Below, piece after piece: positions 1 through 10,282 of a stretch of 64,000 nucleotides of DNA. Location: contig JAKCOZ010000106.1 in assembly GCA_022605955.1 (NCBI GenBank), positions 584,501 through 648,500 of the forward strand, written 5' to 3'. The notes below the pieces were generated by a model. That model did no database searches. It worked only from the letters and a program-made list of their open reading frames with translations, and had not been told where the DNA came from. Made by a program: the position numbers and the translations under genes. Position 1 is the first letter of the stretch, and each line of letters opens with the position of its first letter. Origin of the DNA: Rallus limicola (Eukaryota > Chordata > Aves > Gruiformes > Rallidae).

Positions 1-477
1 CTGGGCTCTGGAACTGCTCCTGTGAGGGAGCTGTGGGGGTTCAGCCCATCATCTTCCCTCTGCAGCCCAGAGCATGGACAGGCAGGGCTGTGCAGTAACT
101 CTGCCTCCACACCTCTCCCTTCCCTTCCCTTGCAGGAAAAGTTCAACCTGACGAAGACTCCGAGCCTTCATGACTGCTGAGACCCCCTGACGACCACCAC
201 CACCAGACAGTGCGCAGGCACAGCTGGGAGGAGCTCATGGGAACGACTTCTTGGGACTCATTTGAATGCGAAGCAGGACGGGTCAGGAATATGTACAGGT
301 GTGTGAGAGAACCCAGTGATTTTGGACAGAATATTGTATACAAATGCCACAAACTCTGACCAAGCCCGTGCCTGCTTTGCTGGGACACCCGCTCTCAAGA
401 ACATCACTGCTTCACTGAGGTGTCTCCCTTGAGTCCTGGCTTGGGACCTTCGCCATTTCTAACACTCTGCCCTTTGT
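1..477. other. No gene recognised (left edge)
   Basis: No recognisable protein family in any frame. A pyrimidine-rich tract ending in ttgcag at about 119-135 looks like a splice acceptor, so a terminal exon of an unseen gene could lie at about 136-355. The downstream reading frames are short and interrupted, and none is convincing. The rest is anonymous, moderately GC-rich sequence. Confidence 0.3.
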
Positions 478-1056
478 TCCCTGTCACTTTGGTTCCACCC
501 TGTGCCTCACAAAACCTGTGTCCTCTGTGTGTCCCTTGTGTGCCCGGTGCTGTGTGTCCCCCTCACCCCCCTCACCCCCAAACAGCCGCTGGTTCCTTTG
601 GGTCAGTCTCACTTTGGTTCCACCATTCCCGTCACGGAAAACTGTCCCCCAGAACCAGTGACTGAGTCACTTTGGGCCCCTGACACTTTTGTTCTCCTTT
701 GTCATGAGAAATGGTCCCCCTGGAAACTGTGACCAGGTGACTTTGGTTCCTTGTCACTTTGTGTCCAGCTTGTGCTCAAGGAAAAATGGTTTCCCAGAAA
801 TAGTGACCCTGTGACTATGGTTCCTGGTCACGTTGAGTCCACCCGGTGCATCACTGAAAACAATCCCCTGGAAACAATGACCATGGTACTTTGGTTCTGG
901 ATCATTTTGGAATCGGTATGTTCATGATGGTCGCTATCCCTACTGGAAACACTGACCTTGTGACTCTTGTTCCACGTCATTTCTGATCTGGCCTTTCCCT
1001 TACTGAAAACCATCCCACGGAAGCCCCTGACTCTGACTTTGCTTCAGGAACATTTA
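478..1056. repeat. Degenerate ~75-bp minisatellite
   Basis: A diverged tandem repeat whose unit reads roughly gtgactttggttcc, then tcacttt, tgtcc, and ends near ggaaacaxtgacc. The ggaaac-tgacc landmark recurs near 723, 800, 870, 945 and 1020, a spacing of about 75 bp. Looser copies extend left to about 480. Units differ at many positions, so the array is old. The short open frames across it (for example 420-665 and 828-1013) are by-products of the repeat and not genes. Confidence 0.6.
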
Positions 1057-2599
1057 GCTTCCAGCCTGTCTGTTAGTGAAACATCTTCTGACATTGGCAA
1101 TCGTAGAGATGAGAGACCATGAGACAATGAGGATGAGGAGCAACCCAAAGGATTAGAGCGTTGAGGTGCTTGCCAACATCAGCTGTCTGTGTGACAGGCA
1201 GGTTAACCGAAGGAGGATCCGGCAGAGGCAGTGACACAGCCTCTGGAAATGCAGGACTCCATCGGTACCAGGAGGTGCGGTGAGTTGTGCATCTACACAG
1301 CCCTCCCGTGACCCTCCAAATCCATGGCTGCATCTTTCCAGTGAGTAGCTAGTAAGATACCTAGGGAGGTTGCAGGCCAGGCCTGTCTCTCAGTCCTCGC
1401 TGCTTTGGTTTGGGAGCTACTGCTGGACACTTAGCATGTTTGGATGGGAATGCTGGTAGGGCAGAGAAATGACATGGGACAGTGTTAGGACTATTCCCTG
1501 GGCTAGGAAAGCCCTGATGTGAGGTGCTAGAGGTAAGCCTTAACAACAGAATCATACCCCCTTCTCATTCTTCTCTCTAACCCTACTCCCCTCTTTCCTC
1601 TCTCTCTCAGTCATCATAAAACCTCATCCCTATGATACCCACACAACAAACTGAATTCCACCCATCAGTAATGGATATACATCTTGTTTATTTAAAGTGA
1701 CATAGGGTATGTATCCCAAGTCCTCTGTGCATGTGCCCAGATCCAGGGTCAACTGAAGGACAAAGTGTTGCCCAACTCTGGTGTCACTGAGTAATAAATG
1801 AGTTTTCATTCTCTCAGTATCTATTTTCTCTTTGTGCTGTGTGGAATGAATAGAATAAAGACAGACAGACACAAACTGCAACATTAAGCAATATAGGCAG
1901 GAAAATCACGTGGGGAGAATGAGATAGGGAAGCTTGTTAAATGCTTGCAGCTTGCAGTGAAATAGGCACAGGCGTGGGGTATTCTGGGATGGGCTGTTGT
2001 GCAGCTGGCCAAGGGTCTCAGACAGGCTGAAACAGCCTATTAGTATTGAGGTCTTTGCCCCCATGGCCTCTTAATGCTTCAAGGTACTTTGGGCATTACT
2101 CCTGACTTGGACTTCTGGAGAGGATTCTTGACTCTCCTCTTGACATCTGCGGTCTGTGGACTAAGAAGAAAAGACACCATGGGGCTCAGTGATATCCAGA
2201 AAGCCCTGACAAGCATGTCTCATCAAGTGATTTTCATTAAAGAACTCAGGATTTCTACGACTAATTGGATTTTATTTAGCTCATTATGATGAAGATTCCA
2301 AAATGAATTTCAGAAGGAGGACCTGTTTCCAGTCACAGGTATTTTCTGCCTGGCTCAGTTGATAGAAGCAGTGACAGCAGCATCCTGTGATGGGTATGGG
2401 TCTCCTGAGGAGATCTGGACAGGCAGGAAAAGCAGTCTCTGGAGATCCAACCCTGTCTGCAGGACCTTGCTCTTCCCCAAGCCCAGCAGCTCCCTCACTG
2501 CCTCCTGGGACTCCCAACACCAAAGAGCAAGTGGAGGTGGAAACCTGTGAGCAAAGTGAAGTGCATAGGCACAGCCAGTCTGCTGAAAGGATGTCCTTA
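1057..2599. other. No gene recognised; contains a diverged repeat copy
   Basis: No coding region is supported. The interval contains one diverged copy of a ~190-bp unit at about 1351-1545, listed separately. The rest has short, interrupted frames with no family resemblance. It is most likely non-coding sequence downstream of the minus-strand olfactory receptor. Confidence 0.4.
1351..1545 (+). repeat. Isolated copy of a ~190-bp repeat unit
   Basis: It resembles the three units at 6028-6420. Shared landmarks in order are gaggtt-x-aggcc, a ttttggxgagctactgctggacacttagca-like tract, ggxaatgctggtag, aatgacat, gttaggactattccctgg and gaaagccctga. Identity is partial, perhaps 65-75% by eye. It lies on the other side of the intact olfactory receptor from the cluster at 6 kb, which suggests the unit travelled with receptor cassettes. 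Confidence 0.5.
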
Positions 2600-2940
2600 G
2601 TCATGGCTGTGTCATCAAGAGAGGTGGAAACACCTGAGTGATGAGGGAGATGAAAGAGACAGATTGGCAGTAATGCAGCTACAGGAGAAGGGGAGTATTT
2701 CTTCTGCTGCCATCATTGCAGTTCATAGAAATTCTCATTCTCTCATGGCATTGCCATTGCAGACAAGGAGTGGAGTGATTCAGCTGATGAAAATGGGCTT
2801 CTGAATTTTTCATAAATGTAAGAAAAGAAATGAAAAGAAGGAAAAATTGTGGCCCTTTGCAGGCAAACCTGATGCAAACAGAGCACAGCCAGTCATTATG
2901 CAGTGTCTGGGTTACAGAAGACTGGGAGTTACTGCATGGA
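2600..2940. repeat. Receptor-flanking paralogous segment, copy 1
   Basis: This ~330-bp segment matches 9949-10277 in the same orientation with moderate divergence. Shared landmarks are ggaaacacctgaxtgatgag, gaxgatgaaaga, gtatttcttctxctgccat, ttxataaat followed by a purine-rich aagaaggaaaaa tract, and cattaxgcagxgtctgggt. It lies about 150 bp beyond the 3' end of the minus-strand olfactory receptor, so it is probably the 3' flank of a duplicated receptor cassette. The small open frames here look incidental. Confidence 0.6.
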
Positions 2941-3092
2941 GAACCAGAAGAACTTGCCCAAAGTTACTACAGATTAGAAAATTTAGGAAGAAAAAAAACC
3001 CAGCAATTAAAAAAAGTACTAAATACAGACTGGTCCAAACGTGGGTTACATGGTCAGCAATATGCAGAAGCAGAAGAACAGTTTGTTGCTGC

Positions 3093-4016
3093 TTAGGAAC
3101 ATCCACTCATCAGTTTCAACAAGGCATCCTTGAGCTCCTGGTTCCTCAGGCTGTAGATGAGGGGGTTTACTGCTGGTGGAAACACTGAGTAAAGAAATGA
3201 CACTACCAGGTCAAGAAATGGAGAGGAGATGGAGGGGGGCTTCAGGTAGGCAAACCCGGCAGTGCTGAAAAACAGGGAGACCACAGCCAGGTGAGGGAGG
3301 CAGGTGGAAAAGGCTTTGTGCCGTCCCTGCTGCGAGGGGATCCTCAGCACAGACCTGAAGATCTGCACATAGGACACCACAAGGAACACAAAACAGCCAA
3401 AGGTTAAACAAGCACTGACTGCAAGGAGTCCAGTCTCCCTCAGGTAGGTGTCTGAGCAGGAGAGCTTGAGGATCTGTGGGATTTCACAGAAGAACTGGTC
3501 AACAGCATTGCCATGGCAGAGGGGTAGGGAAAATGTATTGGCTGTGTGCAGCAGAGAATAGAGAAACCCACTGGCCCAGGCAGCTGCTGCCATGTGGACA
3601 CAAGCTCTGCTGCCCAGGAGGGTCCCGTAGTGCAGGGGGTGGCAGATGGCAACGTAGCGGTCATAGGCCATGACAGTCAGAAGACAGAACTCTGTGACAA
3701 TCAGAAATGTAAAGAAGAAGAGCTGAGCCCCACACCCTGTGTAGGAAATGGCCCTGGTGTCCCACAGGGAATTGGCCATGGCTTTGGGAACAGTGGTGGA
3801 GATGCAGCCAAGGTCAGTAAGAGAGAGGTTGAGGAGGAAGAAGTACATGGGGGTGTGGAGGCGCTGGTCACAGGCTATGGTGAGGATGATGAGGCCGTTG
3901 CCCAGGAGAGCAGCCAGGTAGATGCCCAGGAAGAGGCAGAAGTGCAGGAGCTGCAGCTGCCGTGTGTCTGCAAAGGCCAGGAGGAGGAACTGGCTGATGG
4001 AGCTGCTGTTGGACAT
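3093..4016 (-). CDS. Olfactory receptor, OR14-like (avian gamma-c type)
   Basis: Encodes a 307-residue seven-transmembrane odorant receptor, a class A G-protein-coupled receptor that in olfactory neurons couples odorant binding to G-olf and cAMP. Family hallmarks are all present: an N-terminal glycosylation site (NSS, residues 3-5), GN in helix 1 (39-40), LHTPMYFFL (53-61), a conserved Cys before helix 3 (C95), MAYDRYVAIC (116-125), further extracellular-loop cysteines (C167, C177, C187), SY in helix 5 (215-216), KAFSTC at helix 6 (234-239) and PAVNPLIYS in helix 7 (281-289). Length is normal and the frame is open, as expected for the intronless coding exon. The start is the first Met of the frame and lies 23 bp after a good splice acceptor. 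Assignment to the avian-expanded OR14-like group rests on overall resemblance; the exact orthologue is not resolved. It is the only intact host gene seen, and a deleted relative lies at 5.8 kb. Confidence 0.93.
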   Translation of the reverse strand: MSNSSSISQFLLLAFADTRQLQLLHFCLFLGIYLAALLGNGLIILTIACDQRLHTPMYFFLLNLSLTDLGCISTTVPKAMANSLWDTRAISYTGCGAQLFFFTFLIVTEFCLLTVMAYDRYVAICHPLHYGTLLGSRACVHMAAAAWASGFLYSLLHTANTFSLPLCHGNAVDQFFCEIPQILKLSCSDTYLRETGLLAVSACLTFGCFVFLVVSYVQIFRSVLRIPSQQGRHKAFSTCLPHLAVVSLFFSTAGFAYLKPPSISSPFLDLVVSFLYSVFPPAVNPLIYSLRNQELKDALLKLMSGCS

Positions 4017-4062
4017 CTGTTGCCATCAAGGGTGGAGACCTGTCCAAGGAGGAAAAAGCAGA
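4017..4062 (-). promoter_or_regulatory. Splice acceptor before the receptor coding exon
   Basis: Read on the minus strand, a pyrimidine-rich tract (ctttttcctcc) is followed by AG at 4040-4041, then 23 nt of 5' leader, then the receptor ATG. Vertebrate olfactory receptors usually have one or more non-coding 5' exons spliced to an intronless coding exon. The donor exon and promoter should lie further right but could not be identified. Confidence 0.5.
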
Positions 4063-5807
4063 GTGACAAGTTAGGTAACTCTTCTTTGAGGAAAACCTCT
4101 TAAAATTCTTTGGACTCTTGAGAACTCAGTCCTGCCTGGCAGCAGTCAGTCAATAGAAGGATGGTGTGATCTCAGGATTTAATCTGAGATCACAGACTAA
4201 ATCTCACAGATTGCTGTGGACAGGAAGAAGCTTTTCAGCACTGTCACTCCAGTTTCAGCCCAGGGCAGAGCAGAGCTTTGGAGCTTTGGTTTTCTCCTGC
4301 CTGTAGCTCAGGAGTGTTTGTTCTGTCAGAACTGCCTGACCTTGCTGCTGCAGTGCCAGGGAAACCTTCCCCTGAGTGCAGGGTGAGGAGAGCTGCTCTG
4401 CTCATCAGCCCTGGTCTCAGCTGCCCTGTGCTGGATGCTCTGTGATCACACCCTGGGGTTCCCTGTAGAGGAAACTGGACCCTGCAGAGAGCCAAGGAAT
4501 CCAGTGTGCTAGGGCAGAGCTCCAAAGCCCTCCTGCAGTCTCATCCTACCCAAGGAGGATCTCAGCTCCCCACTGAGTGAGGGTCAGCTCAGTGCCAGCC
4601 CAAATAATGGGAATGCCCAGAGCATTGTCCCAGTAACAGTGGGACAAAGGCAGCAAGGACAGAAAGGAAAACAGCAGGAAATGCCAAGGCTGGAAAGACA
4701 GGGACAGACAGACAGGCACTCTGGGGTTTCTCCTCACTGGAGGTTGGGCTGCCAACAGGAAGACTAATCTTGAAACCCTGGAAGTCTGGGCTCAGAGTCT
4801 GTGCTGGGTGGCAGAAACCAGAGAATCGCTGTGGAAAAGGTTCTGCACTGCAGTTGATGTCAGGGAGGTACAAAATCCCCACTGCCAGGTCATTGCTGGG
4901 AGCAGCTCCCTCTCCCTCCCTGACAATGTCTCTGCTGCCTGGAGCTGTCCCTGCAGCTGCTGCTCTTTGCCCCTGTCACCTCCTGCTCTGTGCTCACAGA
5001 CCTCATCCCACCTGCCCTGTGCTCAGCTCTGCTCTGCAGACCCCTCCTGGCATCAGGGCACTGCCCAGGGAACCTCTGTGTGTGCAGGGCTCAGGAGATG
5101 CTCTGACCAATCCTAATGACCAATGAGTTTGCACTGCCTTCTGCAAAGGTATCAAGAAAAGCTCAGATCCCACCTCCCACCCAGTCACAAGAGCAGAAAA
5201 TTCAAAGCAAAGTCTCTTTACCTCTCTCCTGCAGTGAGCTCTCAGCATCCCTCAGCTCTCTCAGCCTCACAGGTCTCCCCACGGTTCCTCCAGGCGGTGC
5301 CTCCAGGCAATGTCTCCAGCCCTGTGTGCTTGGCAGAGGAGCTGCTCCTGCCCAGAGCTGTCTCTTGTCAGAGCTGCAGGTTTGTCATGAGCTCCCTCCA
5401 CCACAGGAGCCCAGCCCAGCTCACAGCAGGAGAAGACCAGTTCTTCTAGGCTCCCTCCTGGTGCCTCAGCCCTCATGGGGATCACTCTGTGATCTCGTCT
5501 CTGATGTTCCCTCCCTCAGCTGGGCAGAAATCCTCCTGCCCAGCAGAGTCCTTTCTCCTGATCAAACCAGAGCTGGGCCAAACAGGAGCCCCAGGCAGGG
5601 ACAGGGAGGGGAGCCTTTCTCCCTGTGACAGGAAGGGATTTAGGGGAGCATTTGGGCATTTCTTGGGGTTGCACAAGAACAAAATCAGGAAAAACAAATC
5701 TACAAAGCTCTGCTCTGCAGTTCAGGGAAATGGGGACTACAATCATATCTATCAAAGAAGAGAGAGCTTCTGCTGCAAGGATCAACTGACACCTGCAGAG
5801 CTCACTT
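4063..5807. other. No gene recognised; 5' flank of the receptor
   Basis: About 1.7 kb upstream of the minus-strand receptor. It is GC-rich and contains many overlapping short frames on both strands (for example 5116-5628 and 4770-5126), but these lack any family resemblance and overlap each other. It probably holds the receptor's intron and upstream non-coding exon. No convincing TATA box or CpG island could be fixed by eye. Confidence 0.35.
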
Positions 5808-6034
5808 CTTTGCAGACACACAGGAGCTGCAGCTCGTTTCTCAGTGCTGTGCTGCACACAACCAGTAACTTTTCCCTACCCTTCTGCAAGGGAGATGCTG
5901 TTGACCAGCTCTTCTATGAAACCCCGTAGATCCTCAGCCTCACATGCCCAGAGGCCAACCCAAGGGAGATTGGTCTTCTTGTATTTACGACCTGTCTGGT
6001 TTTGGGGTGTTTGGTGGGATACTTGTGGAGGTTT
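5808..6034 (+). pseudogene. Olfactory receptor pseudogene, internally deleted
   Basis: Plus-strand fragment related to the receptor at 3093-4016. It opens with the equivalent of receptor residues ~14-23 (FADTQELQL), then jumps to the equivalent of residues ~154-217 (VLHTTSNFSLPFC, GDAVDQLFYETP, an in-frame TAG, then REIGLL and LGCLVGYL). Helices 1 to 4 are missing, the two parts are in different frames, and helices 6 and 7 are absent. It lies opposite in orientation to the intact gene. It is a dead relative of the same OR14-like group left by local cassette duplication; no function is expected. Confidence 0.75.
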
Positions 6035-6420
6035 TAGGCCAGGAACATCTTCTGGCCCCCTGCACCTTTTCTTTGGGAACTATTGCTGCACATTTAGCAG
6101 TTTCCTAGGTGGACGCTGGTAGTGCCTAATAATGACATCAGGCACAGTTAGGGCTGTTCCCTGGCCAAGGAACTCCCTGAGCCCCATGGTGACTTGTGCT
6201 TGTTGTCCAATCCCTGAGGAGGTTTTGTGCCCAAACATCTTTCCTCCACTCTCCTTTTCTTTTGGTGCTGTTGGAGATCGTACAGCATCTTCAAAGGCAG
6301 CTGCTGGTGGAGCCAGAAAAAGAAGTCAGGCCCTGTTAGGACCAATCCCTTGTCAAGGAAAGCCCTGAGCCCCAAGGTTAGTGGTCCTGTTTGCAGTCTA
6401 CATGGGGAGGTTTAAGGCCT
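6028..6420 (+). repeat. ~190-bp diverged tandem repeat (two full units and a partial)
   Basis: Units begin with gaggttttaggcc near 6028, gaggttttgtgcc near 6218 and gaggtttaaggcc near 6407, a spacing of about 190 bp. Each carries the same ordered blocks (a gxtgxtggxgg-like block, gttaggxcxxtccctxgxcaaggaa, ccctgagcccxaxggt). A further copy lies at about 1351-1545. No repeat family name is recognised. It directly abuts the receptor pseudogene. Confidence 0.6.
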
Positions 6421-6464
6421 TTTCAGATCTGGAAAAGAAACAGCTGATGAAGAAATGAGTGAGA

Positions 6465-6700
6465 ACCCCATTTGCCCAGTCTCTGCCCTCCCGCCTCCCA
6501 TGCCACCATGAAGGGGAACATGGGAGTGAAATCATGACTACAGGGAAGTCTGCTGAGAATGGAGGGGTGGGTGGAAGGTGCTACCAAGAACCCCTTTTCC
6601 CCAGACCCTGCCAGCCCTGTGCCACAACAGGAGGGGAGAAGGGAGCAAAATCCTGACTAAAGTCTGCTAAGAAGGGAGGGGTGGAGGGAAGGTGCTTTAA
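6465..6700 (+). repeat. Direct duplication of ~124 bp
   Basis: Two copies start at aaccccatttgcccag (6465) and aaccccttttccccag (6589) and each ends near gggaaggtgct. Shared blocks include gtctgctxagaaxggaggggtgg. Similarity is about 75-80% by eye. It may be the U3 part of the LTR whose tail follows at 6715-6958, since tandem enhancer-like duplications are common in LTR U3 regions; that is an inference. Confidence 0.5.
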
Positions 6701-6714
6701 GATCTGCTGGTGCC

Positions 6715-6958
6715 TTCATGATCTGACTCTGGTGTCACTGTGTGTGTCGTGTAGTGTAAGAAATGAGATGGTTTTCTTTCCTTCCCTCTGTGTTGAGTCT
6801 GGTTTGCCCATGTTGTTGATTACAGGATGATCTCTCCCTGTCCTTATCTTGACTCTTAAGCCTCTCAATATATATTTTCTGCCCTGTCCAACTAAAAAGG
6901 GGAGGGATAGACCAACCTTGGTGGGCGTCTGTCCTCCAGCCAGGCCTAAACCACCACA
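6715..6958 (+). mobile_element. LTR tail of an avian ERV (fragment)
   Basis: The end of this block (ctgccctgtccaactaaaaa, gggagggatag, ccttggtgggcgtctgtcctccagccaggc and a terminal ccaccaca) has the shape of the R-U5 end of songbird ERV LTRs, closing in CA. The 5' boundary is unclear and no internal retroviral sequence follows; the minisatellite begins immediately. The family name is not known. Confidence 0.45.
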
Positions 6959-6959
6959 G

Positions 6960-8924
6960 TGGGAAAAGAGTGGAGCAGGAATCTAGGGGTGTGAGAAACT
7001 AGGGGTGTGGGAAAAGGGGTTGCAAGGATATTAGGGTGCTAGGAAATTGGGGACGCAGGAACAGGGGCTGTGAGTTCCTGGTTTTTTAGGCAACTGGGGG
7101 TGCAGGAAACCAGGGTGATGGGAAAACAGGGTGCCAGCAAACTGGGCACGCAGGAAACCAGTTACCTGGGAAACTGGGGATGCAGGAAACTGGGAGCACA
7201 GGAAACCAGGGTGCCAAGCAATTGGGGCATGGGAAACTGGCATCCTTGAAAATCAGTGCCTTGGGAAACCAGTGTCCTGGGAAACCAGGGCCCAAGAAAC
7301 CAGGGGCTATTGCAATCTGGGGTGCCGGGAAACCAGGGTCCTGTAAATTCAGTGACCCAGGAAACCAGAGGTGTGGGAAACCTGGGTTTTGGGAAACTGG
7401 AAGCATGAGAAACTACTGTGATGAGAAATGAGGGGAGTGGGAAACCAGTGGTGTGGGAACCTGGGGCACGGAAAACTAAGGGTGCAGGAATCCAGGGTGC
7501 CAGGAAAGTGGGGGTGCGGGAATCCAGGGTAGAGAGACATTGATGTGCCAGGAAACTGGTGTGCCAGCAAACTGGGCATGCAGGAAACCAGCAATGTGGG
7601 AAAATAGGGACTCAGGAAATCACGAGTGTGGAAAACCCTGGTGCTCAGAAACCAGGGTGCTAGGAAACTGGTGAGCTGTAAACCAGGATGCTGAAAAAAA
7701 AAGGATTCTGGTAAATTAGTTGTGTGGGGAACAGGGCTGCTGGAAAATTGGGGTGCTAGGAAACTGGGGACACAGGAACTGGGGTGGTGAGACCCCAGTG
7801 TGCTAGGCAACGAGGGGCATGGGGAACAGGTATGCTGGGGAAACAGTGTGCCAGGAAACTGGAAGGCTGTGAAATCGTTTTGGGGAGACCTCGGTGTTCT
7901 GGGAAACTAGCGTGCTGGTAAACTGGGAACACAGGAACGCGGGGTGCTGGGAAAGCAGGGCCCAAGAAATCAGAGGCTCATGGAATCTAGGGTACCAGGA
8001 AACTGGGGTCCTGTAAATTCAGTGACCCGGGAAACCAGGTGCATGGGAAACCTGGGTCCTGGGAAACTAGCAACATGGGAAACTGGGCTGCTGAGAAACC
8101 GGGGTGCTAGGAAACTGGAGGTGCAGGAACTGGGATGGCAAGACCCCAGTGTGGTAGGCAACAGGGGCTGCAGGAAACCAGGGGTCTGGATACTGGGTTT
8201 CTCAGAAACTGGGATATCGGGAAACTGGGGGAGCAGGAAATCGGGAGCCTGGAAAATGGACATTCTGGAAAATCAGTGCCCCAGGAAACCAGGGTCCAAG
8301 TAACCAGGGGCTCTTGGAAACTGGGGTGCCAGGAAACCGGGGTCCTGTAAATTCAGTGACCTGGGAAACCAGCCGCTTGGGAAACCTGGGTCCTCAGTAA
8401 ACTGAGGGCATGAGTAACCAGAGTGCTTGGAAAGCAGGAGTGCGGGATGCCGGGTGTCCAGGAAATCAGCGTGAATGGAAAAAAGATGCATGGGAAACTG
8501 GGGGTGTGGGAAACCAGTGGCACAAGAACCAGGGGGGGGCAGAAAACAGTGTGCCAGAAAACCAGGGTGCTGGCAAACTAGGGGTGCAGGGATCTGGATT
8601 GCTGAGAAACTGGGTTGCTAGAAAACTGCTGCCAGAGGAACCGGGGTGGCAGGAAACCAGTGTGCCAGGAAACTGGGTGCATGGAAAACTGGGGTGGGGA
8701 GACCCCATTGTGAAGGCAAACTGGGCACATAGGAAGCTGGGATACCAGGAAACCAGGGTGAATTGAAAAAATTGGACCTGGAAACTGGGGACATGGGAAA
8801 CCAGTGGCACGTAAAACAGGAGGTGCAGGAAACCGGCATCCTGGAACATCAGTGCCCCAGAAAACCAGCGGCCCAGGAAACCAGGGCCGAAGAAACCAGG
8901 AGTCGAAGAACCCGGGCTGCTAGG
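6960..8924. repeat. ~2-kb minisatellite of ~16-bp units
   Basis: About 120 imperfect copies of a 15-17 bp unit of the form ggaaaccagggtgcca, with variants such as ggaaactggggtgcag and caaactgggcatgca. The plus strand is purine-rich. Because the unit is near 16 bp and not a multiple of 3, several frames stay open and give low-complexity Pro/Phe/Ser/His-rich predictions (for example 7086-7406 and 8466-8954 minus); these are artefacts. Longer internal duplications occur: a block around cctgtaaattcagtgaccc recurs near 7330, 8010 and 8345, a spacing of roughly 335-680 bp, which points to higher-order amplification. Confidence 0.9.
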
Positions 8925-9508
8925 TGTCCTGGTTTCAGTCAGGATAGAGTTCACTCCATTTGTAGCAGCGGATGGAATGCTGTGTTTGGGAGTTACAATG
9001 AAAGCAGGGCTGAGAACACCCTGATGTTTCCTGTTGCAGTCAGACAGTCAAAGCCAGGACAGGTGACCCAGATGGGCCAAAGAGAGTATTCCATGCCAAT
9101 TACGTCCTGCCCAGGATAAAGGGGGGCTGATGGGAGGGAGAAGGGGGGCGGTTCCGGGACGCGAGGGTCTTGGGGGACGGTCGGGTTCCGGGACGGCTCT
9201 GGGTGGTGCGGCCTGAGCTGTGTGGTTGGGTAGAAACTGCATTGTGTATCAATAGTTTCATATTCTTTTGCTCTAAAGTCCTGTTAGCATTATTATATTT
9301 GATCTTTCTGTTTTCTTAGTAAACTATCCTTATCCCAACCCACGGGCCTCTTAGTTTCTTGGGTTTGGAGTTATCTGTCCCTTCCTTTTCCCTTCCCTTG
9401 TTTCCCACCCCCCCCCCCCCCCCCCCTTTCCCTCTTCCCCTGCTCTTGTACTTTAAGGAGCAGGCAGCTGCGTGGATCTCGGCCCACAGCCGGGGGGAAA
9501 CCACGACA
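8925..9508 (+). mobile_element. Solo LTR, family A, copy 1
   Basis: A 584-bp LTR starting TGTCCTGGTTTCAG and ending AAACCACGACA, repeated at 56117-56683 (minus) and 58845-59421 (plus) with high similarity. It contains a long poly-C run at about 9408-9427 and a C/T-rich U5. No coding sequence of its own is attached and no matching target duplication is evident (gctagg before, ctggtc after). It has replaced or interrupted the end of the minisatellite on its left. Resemblance is to songbird ERV LTRs; the exact family name is not assigned. Confidence 0.8.
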
Positions 9509-9936
9509 CTGGTCCATACACAAGAAGGGGGAATTGTAGCAATGGACTTTGAGAGGAACGGTTTTTGTGGCCCATCCAGATTCATGTCTGACCCCCACAT
9601 AATGAGGCCTGGGGAAGCTAGCAGAGGCATGTCGGGATGCAGCAGCAGGAGAGCAGGTGTCTGTGAGAGCAGGAGCTTGCAAGAAAAACCATGAGATAAC
9701 AAACTGCAAGAATGATAACAACTGCCTTAAAAAGGAACAAAGTGACTGTGTAGCTTAACCAATTGTTAGCAATAGTGAGACACATGTAAGGAACCTGAAC
9801 AGAGCATCTAACCAATAGCAATGTAATGCAACTCGTGTATGATACAGAACCCTATATAAACTCTGTGTGTGTCTCAATACAGGAGCTCAGGATTGATCAC
9901 ATTGATCTGAGTTGAGTCCACATAACTTCAGCTACA
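9509..9936 (+). mobile_element. ERV 3' end: polypurine tract and LTR, family B
   Basis: A polypurine tract (aagaagggggaa, about 9521-9533) directly precedes an LTR of 402 bp (9535-9936). The LTR has perfect 6-bp terminal inverted repeats, TGTAGC and GCTACA. A TATA-like tatataaa lies at about 9853-9860. The polypurine-LTR arrangement and TGTAG start resemble class II (alpha/beta-like) avian elements. The body of the element is missing: the family A LTR lies 26 bp upstream. No target duplication is seen. Confidence 0.6.
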
Positions 9937-9948
9937 GCAAGAGGTGGT

Positions 9949-10277
9949 TCAGCATGGCCATGGAAACACCTGAATGATGAGGGAGATGAAAGAGGCAAAC
10001 TATTAGTAATGCAGGTAGAGGGGAAAGTAGGTATTTCTTCTACTGCCATGGGTATACTTTGTGAAAATTCCCTTTCTATCATGGTGGGAAAGCATTGCCA
10101 CTTCAGACACGTAGACAAGTGATTTGGCTGATAAAAATGTGCTTGTAGATTTTTTATAAATAAAAGGGGGAAAAAAAAAAGAAAGAAGGAAAAAATTAGG
10201 CCCCTTGCAGGTCGACACGCAAAGAGAGCACAGCTCATCATTACGCAGAGTCTGGGTCACAACTGACCAGGAGATAC
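9949..10277. repeat. Receptor-flanking paralogous segment, copy 2
   Basis: Diverged duplicate of 2600-2940 in the same orientation, carrying the same ordered blocks. In copy 1 the receptor's 3' end follows about 150 bp further right; here the sequence breaks off at about 10277-10282, where the class II provirus begins. A second receptor cassette was therefore probably interrupted at this point. No receptor coding sequence is found on the far side of the provirus. Confidence 0.6.
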
Positions 10278-10282
10278 TGCCT

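Noticed and set aside
3546..4103. 185-codon plus-strand frame opposite the olfactory receptor
   Set aside because: It is the antisense shadow of the receptor's conserved coding sequence.
5116..5628. 170-codon plus-strand frame upstream of the receptor pseudogene
   Set aside because: Low-complexity Ser/Leu/Pro composition, overlapped by other frames, and no family resemblance.
7086..8954. Several open frames of 70-160 codons rich in Pro, Phe, Ser and His on both strands
   Set aside because: They follow the 16-bp minisatellite; the amino-acid pattern mirrors the repeat and no start context or family supports a gene.
9371..9721. Overlapping 110-128-codon frames in the family A and B LTRs
   Set aside because: They lie across LTR U5 and poly-C sequence and appear on both strands, with no homology.
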